Source: CAZNNH01 sp964574335 (GTDB lineage Bacteria > Acidobacteriota > Vicinamibacteria > Fen-336). From it: 32,289 nucleotides of DNA. The stretch covers positions 1 to 32,289 of the forward strand of contig CAZNNH010000060.1 of NCBI GenBank assembly GCA_964574335.1, given 5' to 3'. The translations under genes and the position numbers were made by a program. Positions within the stretch are counted from its first letter, which is position 1; every line of letters begins with the position of its first letter. Below are positions 1 through 8,353 of the stretch, in pieces. The notes under the pieces are model-generated. The model made no database searches and had not been told where the DNA came from. It saw nothing but the letters and a program-made list of their open reading frames with translations.

Positions 1-1
1 G

Positions 2-1399
2 GGGATCCCGTTCGCACAGCCCCCCGTCGGCGACCTGCGCTGGCGCGAGCCCCAGCCGGTCCTACCCTGGACCGGCATCCGCGACGCCGGGGAATCGGGC
101 CCCCCCTGTGCGCAAAGCTCGTCGGGGTGGAACGAGAAGGAGGCGACCGCCAGCCGCGAGGACTGTCTCTACCTGGACGTGTGGACGCCGGAGTGGCCGG
201 CCCAGTCACGCAAGCCGGTGATGGTGTGGCTGCACGGTGGCGGCAACACCGGCGGTGCCGGCGCCTCCGACCCGCTGTACGAGGGGACCCCGATGATCAG
301 CCGGGGCGTCCTGCTGGTGATCCTCGACTACCGGCTCGGCGTCTTCGGCTTCCTGGCCCACCCCGAGCTGGCGCGCGAGTCGCCGCATCACTCCTCGGGC
401 AACTACGGCATCCTGGATCAGCTCGCCGCGCTTCGGTGGGTGCACGAGAACATCGCGACCTTCGGCGGCGACCCGGACAACGTCACCGTCTTCGGCCAGT
501 CCGCCGGGGGCGTCGACGTGGCGGTACTCATGAGCTCGCCGCTGGCCAAGGGGCTCTTCCACCGTGCCATCATCCAGAGCGGCGCCGCGCCCCTCCTGCC
601 GCCTCTGGCCCGGGCCGAGGAAGCCGGCGTGCGGCTCGCCGAGAAGCTCGAGGCGCCCGCCGAGAGTGCGTTCCCGTACTTGCGCACGCTGTCCACGGCT
701 GAGCTCCTGAAGCAGGCCCAAGGCGGCGCCTCACCGCCCGTCGACGGCTGGCTGCTGGACGCGACGCCGGCCGGGGTCTTCGCGGCGGGCCGGGAGCTCC
801 CGGTCCCCCTGATCGTCGGGAGCAACGCCATCGAGTTCAACGGCCCGGCGTCGCCCGACGACCTTCGGAAGGCCATCGAGACGCGCTACGGCGATCTCGC
901 CCCCAAGGCGCTCGATCTCTACGGTCTCGACAAGGCCGCCGCCCCGGCGGATCCCCGCTACGGGACGCGAGGTGACCAGTGGGCGGCGGATACCATGTTC
1001 CGCTGCCCTGCCGTCCTGATGGGCGAATGGCACAGCGCGGCCGGGAACGCGGTCTGGGAGTACGAGTTCGACCGGGCCATCCCGCCCAAGCCGACGCCGA
1101 TCCACTCCAGCGAGCTGGCCTATGCCTTCGGCAACCTCTTCTCGTGGGGCAGCCAGGCCGGGGAGTACGTGGATGCGGACCGCGAGCTGTCGTCCGTCAT
1201 CCAGGCCCACTGGACGACCTTCGCGAAGACGGGCGACCCCAACTCACCCGACCTTCCCGCCTGGCCGAGGTTCGAGCTCCCTTCGCGGCACTACCTGGAG
1301 CTCGGGGCCACCGGGCGCGTCGCCGTCAAGCAGAACCAGCGCGGGCCATTCTGCGAGGTGTTCGGCGAGAGCGTGCGGCGCTCCCTGGAAGAGCAGTAG
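2..1399 (+). CDS. Type B carboxylesterase, 5' end outside window
   Basis: This is an alpha/beta-hydrolase of the carboxylesterase type B family, which hydrolyses carboxylic esters. The reading frame is open from base 2 and already shows the family's N-terminal GIPFAQPPVGDLRW block, so the true start lies before the window. The oxyanion-hole stretch VWLHGGGN is followed by the nucleophile elbow FGQSAGG, with the Ser codon at 500-502. A candidate acidic residue sits in VGSNAIEF, and the probable catalytic His in PIHSSELAYAFG. The end shows the usual FAKTGDPN and WPRF motifs, so the C-terminus is complete. The natural substrate cannot be inferred. Bacterial members are often secreted, but the signal region is not visible here. 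Confidence 0.93.
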   Translation, partial: GIPFAQPPVGDLRWREPQPVLPWTGIRDAGESGPPCAQSSSGWNEKEATASREDCLYLDVWTPEWPAQSRKPVMVWLHGGGNTGGAGASDPLYEGTPMISRGVLLVILDYRLGVFGFLAHPELARESPHHSSGNYGILDQLAALRWVHENIATFGGDPDNVTVFGQSAGGVDVAVLMSSPLAKGLFHRAIIQSGAAPLLPPLARAEEAGVRLAEKLEAPAESAFPYLRTLSTAELLKQAQGGASPPVDGWLLDATPAGVFAAGRELPVPLIVGSNAIEFNGPASPDDLRKAIETRYGDLAPKALDLYGLDKAAAPADPRYGTRGDQWAADTMFRCPAVLMGEWHSAAGNAVWEYEFDRAIPPKPTPIHSSELAYAFGNLFSWGSQAGEYVDADRELSSVIQAHWTTFAKTGDPNSPDLPAWPRFELPSRHYLELGATGRVAVKQNQRGPFCEVFGESVRRSLEEQ

Positions 1400-1530
1400 C
1401 GGCAGGCGCGGCGGCGGGTCGTCTACGGCGTCTCGTCCTCAACCCCACCGAACGATCGAAGCATAGCACAGTCAGCGCCATAACTCAAGTCTTTTCAATC
1501 AGTTAGTCCGTTGCTATCCTGGCCGTCCTG

Positions 1531-3114
1531 ATGCGCCGCCCTTTGGTGAGCACGCGAGGCGTCGGGGCCGGCGGTCCGCGCGCCCTTCTTGCTCGCCTCC
1601 TCGACACGCCCCACCTCGCCCGGGTGGTCCCGGAGCTCGACCCCGCGGTCCTGTATCGCCTCGTGCGCCACATCGGCTTGGAGGATGCCGGCGAAATCGT
1701 GACCCTGGCCACCGCGGAGCAGCTCGCCTGCATCTTCGACGAGGACCTGTGGCAAGGCGAGGGTGCTGGTGAGGAAGAGCACCTCGACGCCGACCGCTTC
1801 GGCCTGTGGCTGGAGGTGCTGGCCGAGGCCGACCCGGTGGCGGCCGCCCGCCAGCTCGCGGGCATGGACCTCGACTTCCTGACGGCCGCGATCGGCCAGC
1901 ACGTGCGGGTGGACGTTCACGAATCGCTCGGCCACGGCCTGAGCCAGGAGGTGGGCCGATACACGATCGTGGCCCGACGCAGCCAGCACTGGGAGGCCGT
2001 GCTGTCGGTCCTGCGGTGCCTCGAGGAGCACCATCATGGGCTGTTCGAGGAGCTGATCCTTCGGTGCCATGGGGTCGAGGCGGAGCCCCTCGACGCCTAC
2101 GAGGAGGACCCACCCGAGCCGATGACCGCGGCCGATCGGCTGCTGGGCCGACTCGCCGAAGAGCGCGAGGAACGCCGCGAGTCATCGGGGTACGTTGCGC
2201 CGGCCCAGGCCGCGGCCTTCCTGAGCCTGTGCCGTCGCGGGGAGGCCCCCACCGGATCGGATCCCGTGACCGTCGACTACTTCCGGAAGCTCGATCGTCG
2301 GGCGAGCTCTCAGAGCGAAGTCTCGGCGCCGAGGCGGGGGTCCGGTCACCGAGCCGGCGGCGGGCGCCCCGCCACCGGGTCAGTGGAGACCTGGCTCCAG
2401 CCGGCCGCCTTCGGGGAGTCGCGCCCCGCGCTCCTGCTCTCGGAGCCGGCCGCCGGCCCGTCGCTCCGGTGGATCGGCTCCGAGCTCGACCTCCTGCGAC
2501 GGCACGACGCCGCCACCTACGCGCGCCGCACGGCGGAGCTCGCCTACCTCACCAACGTCCTGATCTCCGGCTGCTCCTTCCAATCGCGCCGATTCCGGCC
2601 CGCCGAGGCGGCCCGTGCCGCCCTGGCCACCTGCAATCTCGGGCTCCAGAGCCGGCCGGCCGCCGGCGAGGCGGGTCCACGCCCCGGATTCCTGCGGCGC
2701 CAGGACATGATGGTCGTGTTCCGGATCGGCTGGGGCGTGCTCCACCGCGAGGTCGTCCTCCACGTCGCCGCGCGCCTGATCGCCATCCTCTCCACCATCC
2801 ACTGCTCCGACGCCGAGCTGCAGGAGGATCTGGTCGATCTCAGAGAAAGGCTGCAGGCTCAGGTGAAGGCCGGAACCCCCTGGCGGGAGCGCGACAACCT
2901 CGACGCCATCGCCATCCTCGACCCGCCCTCATGGGCCACCCTGCTGGGGCTGGTCGACGAGTGCCCCGTCGTGCCCGCCGACGCCGTCACCGCCCCGAGC
3001 CGGTGTCGAGCCCTGCGAGTCCCGTCGACGTTCGAGTTCATCTCGGAGAAACAGCAGGTCGACTGGGTGCGGGGGTTCGCAGAGTCCCTGCCCGCGAGCC
3101 TCGCCGGCGGATGA
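1531..3114 (+). CDS. DUF6178-like protein of unknown function
   Basis: The gene encodes 527 residues without a signal peptide or membrane segment. The N-terminal part (about residues 20-140) has the pattern LYRLVRHIGLEDAGEIVTLA, then EQLACIFDEDLW, which I recognise from the DUF6178 family of Myxococcota and related bacteria. The assignment is from memory. The middle (about 230-290) is low in complexity and rich in Arg, Gly and Ser. The C-terminal half is rich in Leu and Ala and probably helical. ATG 1531 is chosen because the protein pattern starts shortly after it; no clear ribosome binding site precedes it. The 131-bp gap upstream is AT-richer than the surroundings and may hold the promoter. 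No function is known to me. Confidence 0.75.
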   Translation: MRRPLVSTRGVGAGGPRALLARLLDTPHLARVVPELDPAVLYRLVRHIGLEDAGEIVTLATAEQLACIFDEDLWQGEGAGEEEHLDADRFGLWLEVLAEADPVAAARQLAGMDLDFLTAAIGQHVRVDVHESLGHGLSQEVGRYTIVARRSQHWEAVLSVLRCLEEHHHGLFEELILRCHGVEAEPLDAYEEDPPEPMTAADRLLGRLAEEREERRESSGYVAPAQAAAFLSLCRRGEAPTGSDPVTVDYFRKLDRRASSQSEVSAPRRGSGHRAGGGRPATGSVETWLQPAAFGESRPALLLSEPAAGPSLRWIGSELDLLRRHDAATYARRTAELAYLTNVLISGCSFQSRRFRPAEAARAALATCNLGLQSRPAAGEAGPRPGFLRRQDMMVVFRIGWGVLHREVVLHVAARLIAILSTIHCSDAELQEDLVDLRERLQAQVKAGTPWRERDNLDAIAILDPPSWATLLGLVDECPVVPADAVTAPSRCRALRVPSTFEFISEKQQVDWVRGFAESLPASLAGG

Positions 3115-3160
3115 GCGGGGATTCCCGCCGGATCGGCCACACGCGCTAGCATGGCGTGTC

Positions 3161-4255
3161 ATGTCCAAGCCCAAGGTCGCCATCCTCCGCACCCGACCCA
3201 CCACCGCCGTCCCGGACTACATCCGCCTGTTCGAGCTCGCGGAAGGCCCCCGCGCCCTGGACGCCGGCGCCACCACGATCCTGAAGGACAACATCTCCTG
3301 GCACTATCCGTTCCCGTCCGCCAACACCACGCCCTGGCAGCTCGAGGGGACCATCCGCGCCCTGCGCCAACACGGCTTCCAGGACGTCACCTGCGTTCAG
3401 AACAAGACCGAGGTCACCGACGCCTTCAAGGGCGAGGACCTGAACGGCTACCGGCCGATCTTCGAGGCCCACGGCATCCCCGTCCTCTTCAACTTCATCG
3501 AGAAGGACACCCGCTGGGTGAGCTACCGGCCGAAGGCGCGGATGCTAGTCCTCGACCGCATCTACGACGGCGACATCCGCATCCCCGAGTACTTCCAGGG
3601 CAAGAACATCGTCCACCTGCCCACCGTGAAGTGCCACATCTACACCACCACCACCGGGGCGATGAAGAACGCCTTCGGCGGCCTGCTGACCCACAAGCGC
3701 CACCGGACCCACACCCACATCCACGAGACCCTGGTGGACCTCTTGGCCATCCAGAAGGAGATCCATGCCGGCCTCTTCTGCGTGATGGACGGCACCATGG
3801 CCGGCGACGGGACCGGCCCGCGGCTGATGCGGCCGGTGCAGAAGGACGTCATCCTGGCCGGCGCCGACCAGGTGGCCATCGACGCGGTGGCGGCCAAGCT
3901 GATGGGATTCGACCCGATGGGGATCCGCTATCTCAGCCTGGCCCACGAGGCCGGGCTCGGGGTCGCCCGGCCGGAGGAGATCGAGCTCGTGGGCGACGTC
4001 GACGCGGCCCAGGAGAGCTGGCACTTCCAGGTGGGGCGCTGCTTCCACCAGTTCGCGGCCTGGGTCACCTGGTTCGGCCCCACCCGCTTCCTGCAGGACG
4101 TGCTGACCCGACCGCCGATCCTGTATCTCGGTAACTTCTACTCCTACTTCTATCACGACGTCCTCCACTGGCAGCTCAAGGAGAAGCACATCTTCGAGCG
4201 CTGGCGGGTGGAGAACGAGTGGGGTCGCCTGTTCGGCGAGTACACCCAGTCGTAG
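3161..4255 (+). CDS. DUF362 family protein
   Basis: The 364-residue protein has the layout of DUF362 proteins. An early segment ends in ILKDNISW, a central segment reads HLPTVKCHIYTTTTGAMKN, and then comes AFGGLL. A later stretch VMDGTMAGDGTGPR with DQVAIDAVAAKLMG is typical of the family. Family members are often described as iron-sulfur or redox-related, but the ferredoxin-like Cys clusters of the longer members are absent here, so no cofactor is claimed. ATG 3161 gives the best N-terminus (MSKPKVAIL). An ATG ten bases earlier is in another frame. It lies 46 bp after the DUF6178-like gene on the same strand, so the two may be co-transcribed. Confidence 0.82.
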   Translation: MSKPKVAILRTRPTTAVPDYIRLFELAEGPRALDAGATTILKDNISWHYPFPSANTTPWQLEGTIRALRQHGFQDVTCVQNKTEVTDAFKGEDLNGYRPIFEAHGIPVLFNFIEKDTRWVSYRPKARMLVLDRIYDGDIRIPEYFQGKNIVHLPTVKCHIYTTTTGAMKNAFGGLLTHKRHRTHTHIHETLVDLLAIQKEIHAGLFCVMDGTMAGDGTGPRLMRPVQKDVILAGADQVAIDAVAAKLMGFDPMGIRYLSLAHEAGLGVARPEEIELVGDVDAAQESWHFQVGRCFHQFAAWVTWFGPTRFLQDVLTRPPILYLGNFYSYFYHDVLHWQLKEKHIFERWRVENEWGRLFGEYTQS

Positions 4256-4264
4256 ACCGGCCAC

Positions 4265-4313
4265 GGGGGACACGATCCCGAATGGGCTCTCCGGGGATTC
4301 GGGTCATGTCCCC
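4265..4313 (+). terminator. Imperfect hairpin after DUF362 gene
   Basis: The arms at 4265-4283 and 4297-4313 (GGGGACA...CCCGAAT against ATTCGGGTCATGTCCCC) pair over about 17 bases with one bulge and a 13-base loop. It lies ten bases after the DUF362 stop and directly before a promoter-like TTGACG. The lack of a T-run makes it a weak intrinsic terminator. It could instead be a regulatory hairpin. Confidence 0.4.
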
Positions 4314-4342
4314 TTGACGGTCCCCGGCCAGGGGAATAGGGT
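4314..4342 (+). promoter_or_regulatory. Sigma70-like promoter of the export operon
   Basis: TTGACG (4314-4319) and TAGGGT (4337-4342) are separated by 17 bases. The -35 matches consensus at five of six positions. The -10 keeps the key T1, A2 and T6. The site lies about 90 bases before the first gene of the 4432-9628 operon and just after the preceding hairpin, where a promoter is expected. Confidence 0.5.
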
Positions 4343-4431
4343 GGGGTCGAACGAAGCCGCATGTCCCGACGAAGCGCGGCCGGCCGAGACGGTGTCGCGC
4401 TTCGCCCCACGCCGAGGAGGATCGCCTCTCG

Positions 4432-5193
4432 ATGACCCGAGCGCAAGGATCTCTTCTGGCCCTTCTGGCCCTCATCTGCTTCGCTCCCACCGTCAACGCC
4501 GCCGACGCCGACGCCCGCGAGATCGTGCGGTCCGCGTGGCAGCACTGGCGGGGGGAATCGTCCCAGGGTGAGATGACGATGACCGTTCACCGCCCCGGAT
4601 GGGAGCGGACGACCTCGCTGCGTATCTGGACCCGGGGCCAGAAGCACTCGCTGGTGCGGGTCACCGAGCCGAAGAAGGACGCCGGCAACGCCACCCTGAT
4701 GGTCGGCGACGAGATGTGGACCTATGCACCCAAGGTGAACCGCGTGCTGAAGGTTCCGTCATCGATGATGGCCCAGAGCTGGATGGGGTCCGACTTCTCC
4801 AACCGCGACGTCTCCCGTGCCGACACCATCGTCGATCAGTACGACCACAGGATCGTCGAAACGACGACGGAGGACGGACACGCCGTCACCGTGATCGAGT
4901 CGATCCCCCACCCGGACGCGGCGGTGGTGTGGGGGAAAGAGGTGCTGCGGATCCGCGACGACCATGTGGTCCTGGCCGAGGACTACTACGACCAGGACGG
5001 TAAGCTGGTGAAGTCCATGCGCAGCCTGAAGCTGGGTCGGATGGGAGGCCGGGCGCTCGCCATTCTCCAGCGTATGCAGAAGGCCGAGGCAGCGGACGAA
5101 TGGACCGACGTGCGCCTCGACCGCATCGAGTTCGACATCAAGATCCCCGACCGGGTCTTCACCCGGTCCAACCTCAGCAACCCGCGCGACTGA
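4432..5193 (+). CDS. LolA-like outer membrane lipoprotein-sorting protein
   Basis: The 253-residue protein starts with a clear Sec signal peptide (hydrophobic core LLALLALICFA, likely cleavage after VNA at about residue 23). The mature part has the pattern of the 'outer membrane lipoprotein-sorting protein' family, a LolA/LolB-like half-barrel: a GEMTMTVHRPG strand, then LMVGDEMWTYAPKVNRVLKVP, then MAQSWMGSDFSNRDV. Members are periplasmic and thought to bind lipid or acyl chains. An AGGAGG site about 11 bases upstream supports the ATG at 4432. The stop overlaps the start of the next gene by one base (TGATG), so translation is probably coupled. It is best read as the soluble carrier of the ABC system encoded downstream. 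Confidence 0.85.
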   Translation: MTRAQGSLLALLALICFAPTVNAADADAREIVRSAWQHWRGESSQGEMTMTVHRPGWERTTSLRIWTRGQKHSLVRVTEPKKDAGNATLMVGDEMWTYAPKVNRVLKVPSSMMAQSWMGSDFSNRDVSRADTIVDQYDHRIVETTTEDGHAVTVIESIPHPDAAVVWGKEVLRIRDDHVVLAEDYYDQDGKLVKSMRSLKLGRMGGRALAILQRMQKAEAADEWTDVRLDRIEFDIKIPDRVFTRSNLSNPRD

Positions 5194-6422
5194 TGGGCCT
5201 CACCCTCCGCCTGGCCTGGCGCAACCTCTGGCGACACCCCCGCCGCACCTGGCTCACCACCGGGGCGATGATCTTCTCCAACGTCATCCTGGTCTTCATG
5301 ATCTCGATGCAGCTCGCCATGTACCGGATGATGATCGACAACACGCTGCGGGCCTCCACCGGCCACATCCAGGTGCAGGCCCCCGGCTACCTCGAGGACC
5401 AGAAGATCCGCGAGACGGTGCCCGACGTCGCCGGTCTGGCCGACCGGCTTCGGGAAGGCCTGGATCTCCAGACCGTGGCCCCCCGCGCCGCCGCCTTCGC
5501 CCTCGTTTCGAGCGCCGACCGCAGCCTGGGGGTCCAGGTCCTGGGCGTCGATCCGCGGCTGGAGCCCCGGGTCTCCTCGCTGCCGGGGCTGGTCAAACAG
5601 GGGCGATACCTGGTCGACGAGGACTCCAGCGAGGTCGTGATCGGCCGCCTGCTCGCCGACAACCTGAAGGTGGGCGTGGGCGACGAGCTGACGCTGCTCG
5701 GCAGCGGGCTGGACGGCTCCTTCGCAGCCGCCGTGCTGCAGGTGGTGGGGATCCTCGACACCGGCAACCCCGAGATGGACCGGGGGCTGGCCGAGGTGCC
5801 CCTGGCCTTCTTCCAGCAGACCTTCTCCATGGGCGCCGCCGGTCACGACGTCGTGGTGATGGCGCCCGACCTGCTGCAGGTGGGAAGGACGATGGCGCGC
5901 ATCACACCGATCCTGCCGAAGGGAAGCCACCTGGTGGTTCTCGAATGGGAACGGCTGATCCCCGGGCTCAAGCAGGCCATCGAGGCCGATATGTCGAGCG
6001 GCCTCTTCATGTACGCGGTGCTGATCGTGCTGGTGGCCTTCAGCGTGCTCAACACCCAGCTCATGTCGGTGCTGGAGCGGACCAAGGAGTTCGGCATCGT
6101 GCTCGCCCTGGGGGTGAGCCCGGGGGGCCTGGGACGCCTGGTCCTCGTCGAGAGCGCCCTCATGGGTCTCCTCGGGCTCGGGCTCGGCGTGCTCCTGGGG
6201 GGATCCCTGGTCTTCTTCTTCAGCCTCCATGGGCTCACCTTCCCGGGCCTCGACCAGATGGCGGGCCAGTTCAACCTGCCCGACCGCATCTACCTCAAGG
6301 TCACGGCGATCGGTCTGCTGCTGGGCCCCACGATCGTGCTGGGCGCCAGCCTGATCGCCACCCTCTACCCGATGGCGCGGCTCCGCCGGCTCGAGCCGGT
6401 GGAGGCGATGAGGACGGCATGA
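5193..6422 (+). CDS. FtsX-type ABC permease (first of two)
   Basis: This 409-residue permease has the LolC/LolE/MacB plan. One N-terminal membrane helix (about 18-42) is followed by a large periplasmic domain (about 45-265) and three C-terminal helices. The last block contains the cytoplasmic coupling motif ERTKEFGIVLALG, and the protein ends with LRRLEPVEAM, which is typical of FtsX family tails. ATG 5193 overlaps the upstream stop by one base and gives the usual N-terminus (LRLAWRNLWRHPRRT). The frame is open further upstream, but that part only shadows the LolA-like gene. Its stop overlaps the next start in an ATGA. Confidence 0.9.
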   Translation: MGLTLRLAWRNLWRHPRRTWLTTGAMIFSNVILVFMISMQLAMYRMMIDNTLRASTGHIQVQAPGYLEDQKIRETVPDVAGLADRLREGLDLQTVAPRAAAFALVSSADRSLGVQVLGVDPRLEPRVSSLPGLVKQGRYLVDEDSSEVVIGRLLADNLKVGVGDELTLLGSGLDGSFAAAVLQVVGILDTGNPEMDRGLAEVPLAFFQQTFSMGAAGHDVVVMAPDLLQVGRTMARITPILPKGSHLVVLEWERLIPGLKQAIEADMSSGLFMYAVLIVLVAFSVLNTQLMSVLERTKEFGIVLALGVSPGGLGRLVLVESALMGLLGLGLGVLLGGSLVFFFSLHGLTFPGLDQMAGQFNLPDRIYLKVTAIGLLLGPTIVLGASLIATLYPMARLRRLEPVEAMRTA

Positions 6423-7651
6423 TCGCCGGGTCACGAACCATCTTCAGGCTCGCCTGGCGCTACCTGTGGCGGAACCACCGGCGCACGCTGATCATGCTCA
6501 CCGCCGTCGTCGTCGGGGCCTGGGCCATGATCTTCCTGACCGCGATGATCCGGGGGATGGTCGACCACATGGTGGCCGACGGCATACGGTCGCTCCCCGG
6601 TCACGTCCAGATCCACGACCCCGACTTCCGCCGGGACCCCAGCGTCACCAACACCTTCGAGCCGCCGCACGGGGAGCTGCGCGCGGTGCTCGATCACCCC
6701 CCGGTGGTCGCCTGGACCAGCCGGGTACGGGTCCCCGCCGTCGTCTCCAGCGAGCGCGACACCCGCGGCGTGACCCTGATCGGGATCGACCCGCAGCGGG
6801 AGCGTGACCTTTCGTTCGTGGCCGACGACATCGACCAGGGTCGCTTCCTCGACTCCGACGAGGACGACGGCATCATCCTCGGCCGGAAGCTGGTGGAGCG
6901 CCTGGAGACCGGCTTGGGGAAGCGGGTCGTGATCATGAGTCAGGACCCCGACAACGAGGTCGTGGACCGCGGCTTCCGGATCGTGGGGATCTTCCACGCC
7001 ACCATGGAAGCGCAGGAGGACGGCTTCGCGTTCGCGGGCAAGAAGACCCTCCAAGGGCTGCTCCGGATCGGGGACCGGGTCTCCGAGATCGCCGTGTTCG
7101 GCAGCGGCTATCGCGACGTCGAGGGCCTCCGGCAGACGGTGGCCGCGGCGGCGGGGCCGGGCCTGGCGGTGGCCTCCTGGAACACCCTCGACCCCTACCT
7201 CAGCAGCATGCTCGGCGCCATGGACGGCTTCATCCTGGTCTGGATCGTGGTGGTGTTCCTGGCCCTCGGGTTCGGTCTGGTCAACACCCTGGTGATGGCG
7301 GTCTTCGAGCGGGTGCGGGAGATCGGCCTGATGCTGGCCCTCGGCGTGACGCCCCGCCACATCCTGCTCCAGGTCCTGGCCGAGTCGATGATGCTGCTGA
7401 CGCTGGGCCTGGCTCTTGGCGACGTTCTGGCCTGGGCCACCATCCTTCCCCTCGAGGGCGGCGTCGACCTCTCGGTGGTGGGGCAGGGCATGGAGCTGTG
7501 GGGGGCCTCGAGCGTGCTCTACCCGGCGCTGCGCCTTCAGGACGTCGTGCTCGCCAACGTGGTGGTTCTGGTCCTGGGCTTGCTGGCAAGCCTGTCGCCG
7601 GCCTGGCGGGCGTCGCGATACGAGCCCGTCGAGGCGATAACGAAGGTGTGA
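6419..7651 (+). CDS. FtsX-type ABC permease (second of two)
   Basis: The 410-residue protein has the same topology as its neighbour: one N-terminal helix (about 20-40), a long periplasmic domain, and three C-terminal helices. The coupling stretch reads FERVREIGLMLALG and the tail is RASRYEPVEAI. Sequence similarity to the first permease is clear at both ends but low in the periplasmic domain, so the two probably form a heterodimer like LolC-LolE. ATG 6419 overlaps the previous stop by four bases (ATGA) and gives the expected LAWRYLWRNHRRT N-terminus. The stop is two bases before the ATPase start. Confidence 0.9.
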   Translation: MIAGSRTIFRLAWRYLWRNHRRTLIMLTAVVVGAWAMIFLTAMIRGMVDHMVADGIRSLPGHVQIHDPDFRRDPSVTNTFEPPHGELRAVLDHPPVVAWTSRVRVPAVVSSERDTRGVTLIGIDPQRERDLSFVADDIDQGRFLDSDEDDGIILGRKLVERLETGLGKRVVIMSQDPDNEVVDRGFRIVGIFHATMEAQEDGFAFAGKKTLQGLLRIGDRVSEIAVFGSGYRDVEGLRQTVAAAAGPGLAVASWNTLDPYLSSMLGAMDGFILVWIVVVFLALGFGLVNTLVMAVFERVREIGLMLALGVTPRHILLQVLAESMMLLTLGLALGDVLAWATILPLEGGVDLSVVGQGMELWGASSVLYPALRLQDVVLANVVVLVLGLLASLSPAWRASRYEPVEAITKV

Positions 7652-7653
7652 TC

Positions 7654-8349
7654 ATGCCCGCTGTGCGCTGCGTGGACGTCTCCAAGACCTACAGACAGGG
7701 CGACCTCGAGGTGAAGGGCCTCGACCACGTTCAGCTCGAGATCGAGGAGGGCGGGTTCGCCTGCCTCTCGGCTCCCTCCGGTGGCGGCAAGACCACGCTG
7801 CTCAACGCCATCGGCGGTCTGCACGGCGTGGACAGCGGCGAGCTGTGGGTGGCCGGAAGGCGGATCGACGGCATGAGCAAGACCGAGCTGGCCCAGATGC
7901 GGCTGCGCCACATCGGCTTCGTGTTCCAGGCCTACAACCTGATCCCGGTCCTCACCGCCCGCGAGAACGTGGAGTTCGTGATGGAGGTGCAAGGGGTCGC
8001 GGCCGACGAGCGACGGGCCCGCTCCTCGGAGATCCTCAAGGAGGTGGGCCTGGCCGGGCTCGAGGATCGGCGTCCGGCACGCATGTCGGGAGGGCAGCAG
8101 CAGCGGGTGGCGGTGGCCCGGGCCATCGCCTCCCGTCCGGCCCTGGTGCTCGCCGACGAGCCGACCGCCAACCTGGACTCCGCCACCGCCGAGCAGCTCA
8201 TGCAGCTCTTCGTCGACCTCAACACCCGCTACCAGACCACGTTCGTGATCGCCACCCACGACCAGCGAGTGATGGGCTACGCCCGGCGCATCGTGCGGAT
8301 GCTCGATGGCAAGATCGTCGACGGGACGACCCCACCGCCGCCCGCCTGA
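7654..8349 (+). CDS. LolD/MacB-type ABC transporter ATP-binding protein
   Basis: This 231-residue ATPase should power the two FtsX-type permeases encoded just before it. The motifs are in order: Walker A as APSGGGKTT (40-48; the usual form is GPSGSGKST), Q-loop Gln at 92, signature MSGGQQQR (144-151; usually LSGG), Walker B VLADEP (165-170) and the switch His in ATHD at 202. All catalytic positions are kept, so it should be active. ATG 7654, two bases after the upstream stop, gives the usual LolD-like start. In this subfamily the ATPase acts mechanically on the periplasmic domains rather than by classic channel transport. Confidence 0.93.
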   Translation: MPAVRCVDVSKTYRQGDLEVKGLDHVQLEIEEGGFACLSAPSGGGKTTLLNAIGGLHGVDSGELWVAGRRIDGMSKTELAQMRLRHIGFVFQAYNLIPVLTARENVEFVMEVQGVAADERRARSSEILKEVGLAGLEDRRPARMSGGQQQRVAVARAIASRPALVLADEPTANLDSATAEQLMQLFVDLNTRYQTTFVIATHDQRVMGYARRIVRMLDGKIVDGTTPPPPA

Positions 8350-8353
8350 GCGG

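Noticed and set aside
4986..6434. Long minus-strand open frame (482 codons) opposite the first FtsX gene
   Set aside because: It is rich in His, Gln, Glu and Gly with no domain pattern. It is the antisense shadow of a well-supported permease in GC-rich DNA.
6431..7360. Minus-strand open frame opposite the second FtsX gene
   Set aside because: Same compositional bias and no start signal. The plus-strand permease explains the region.
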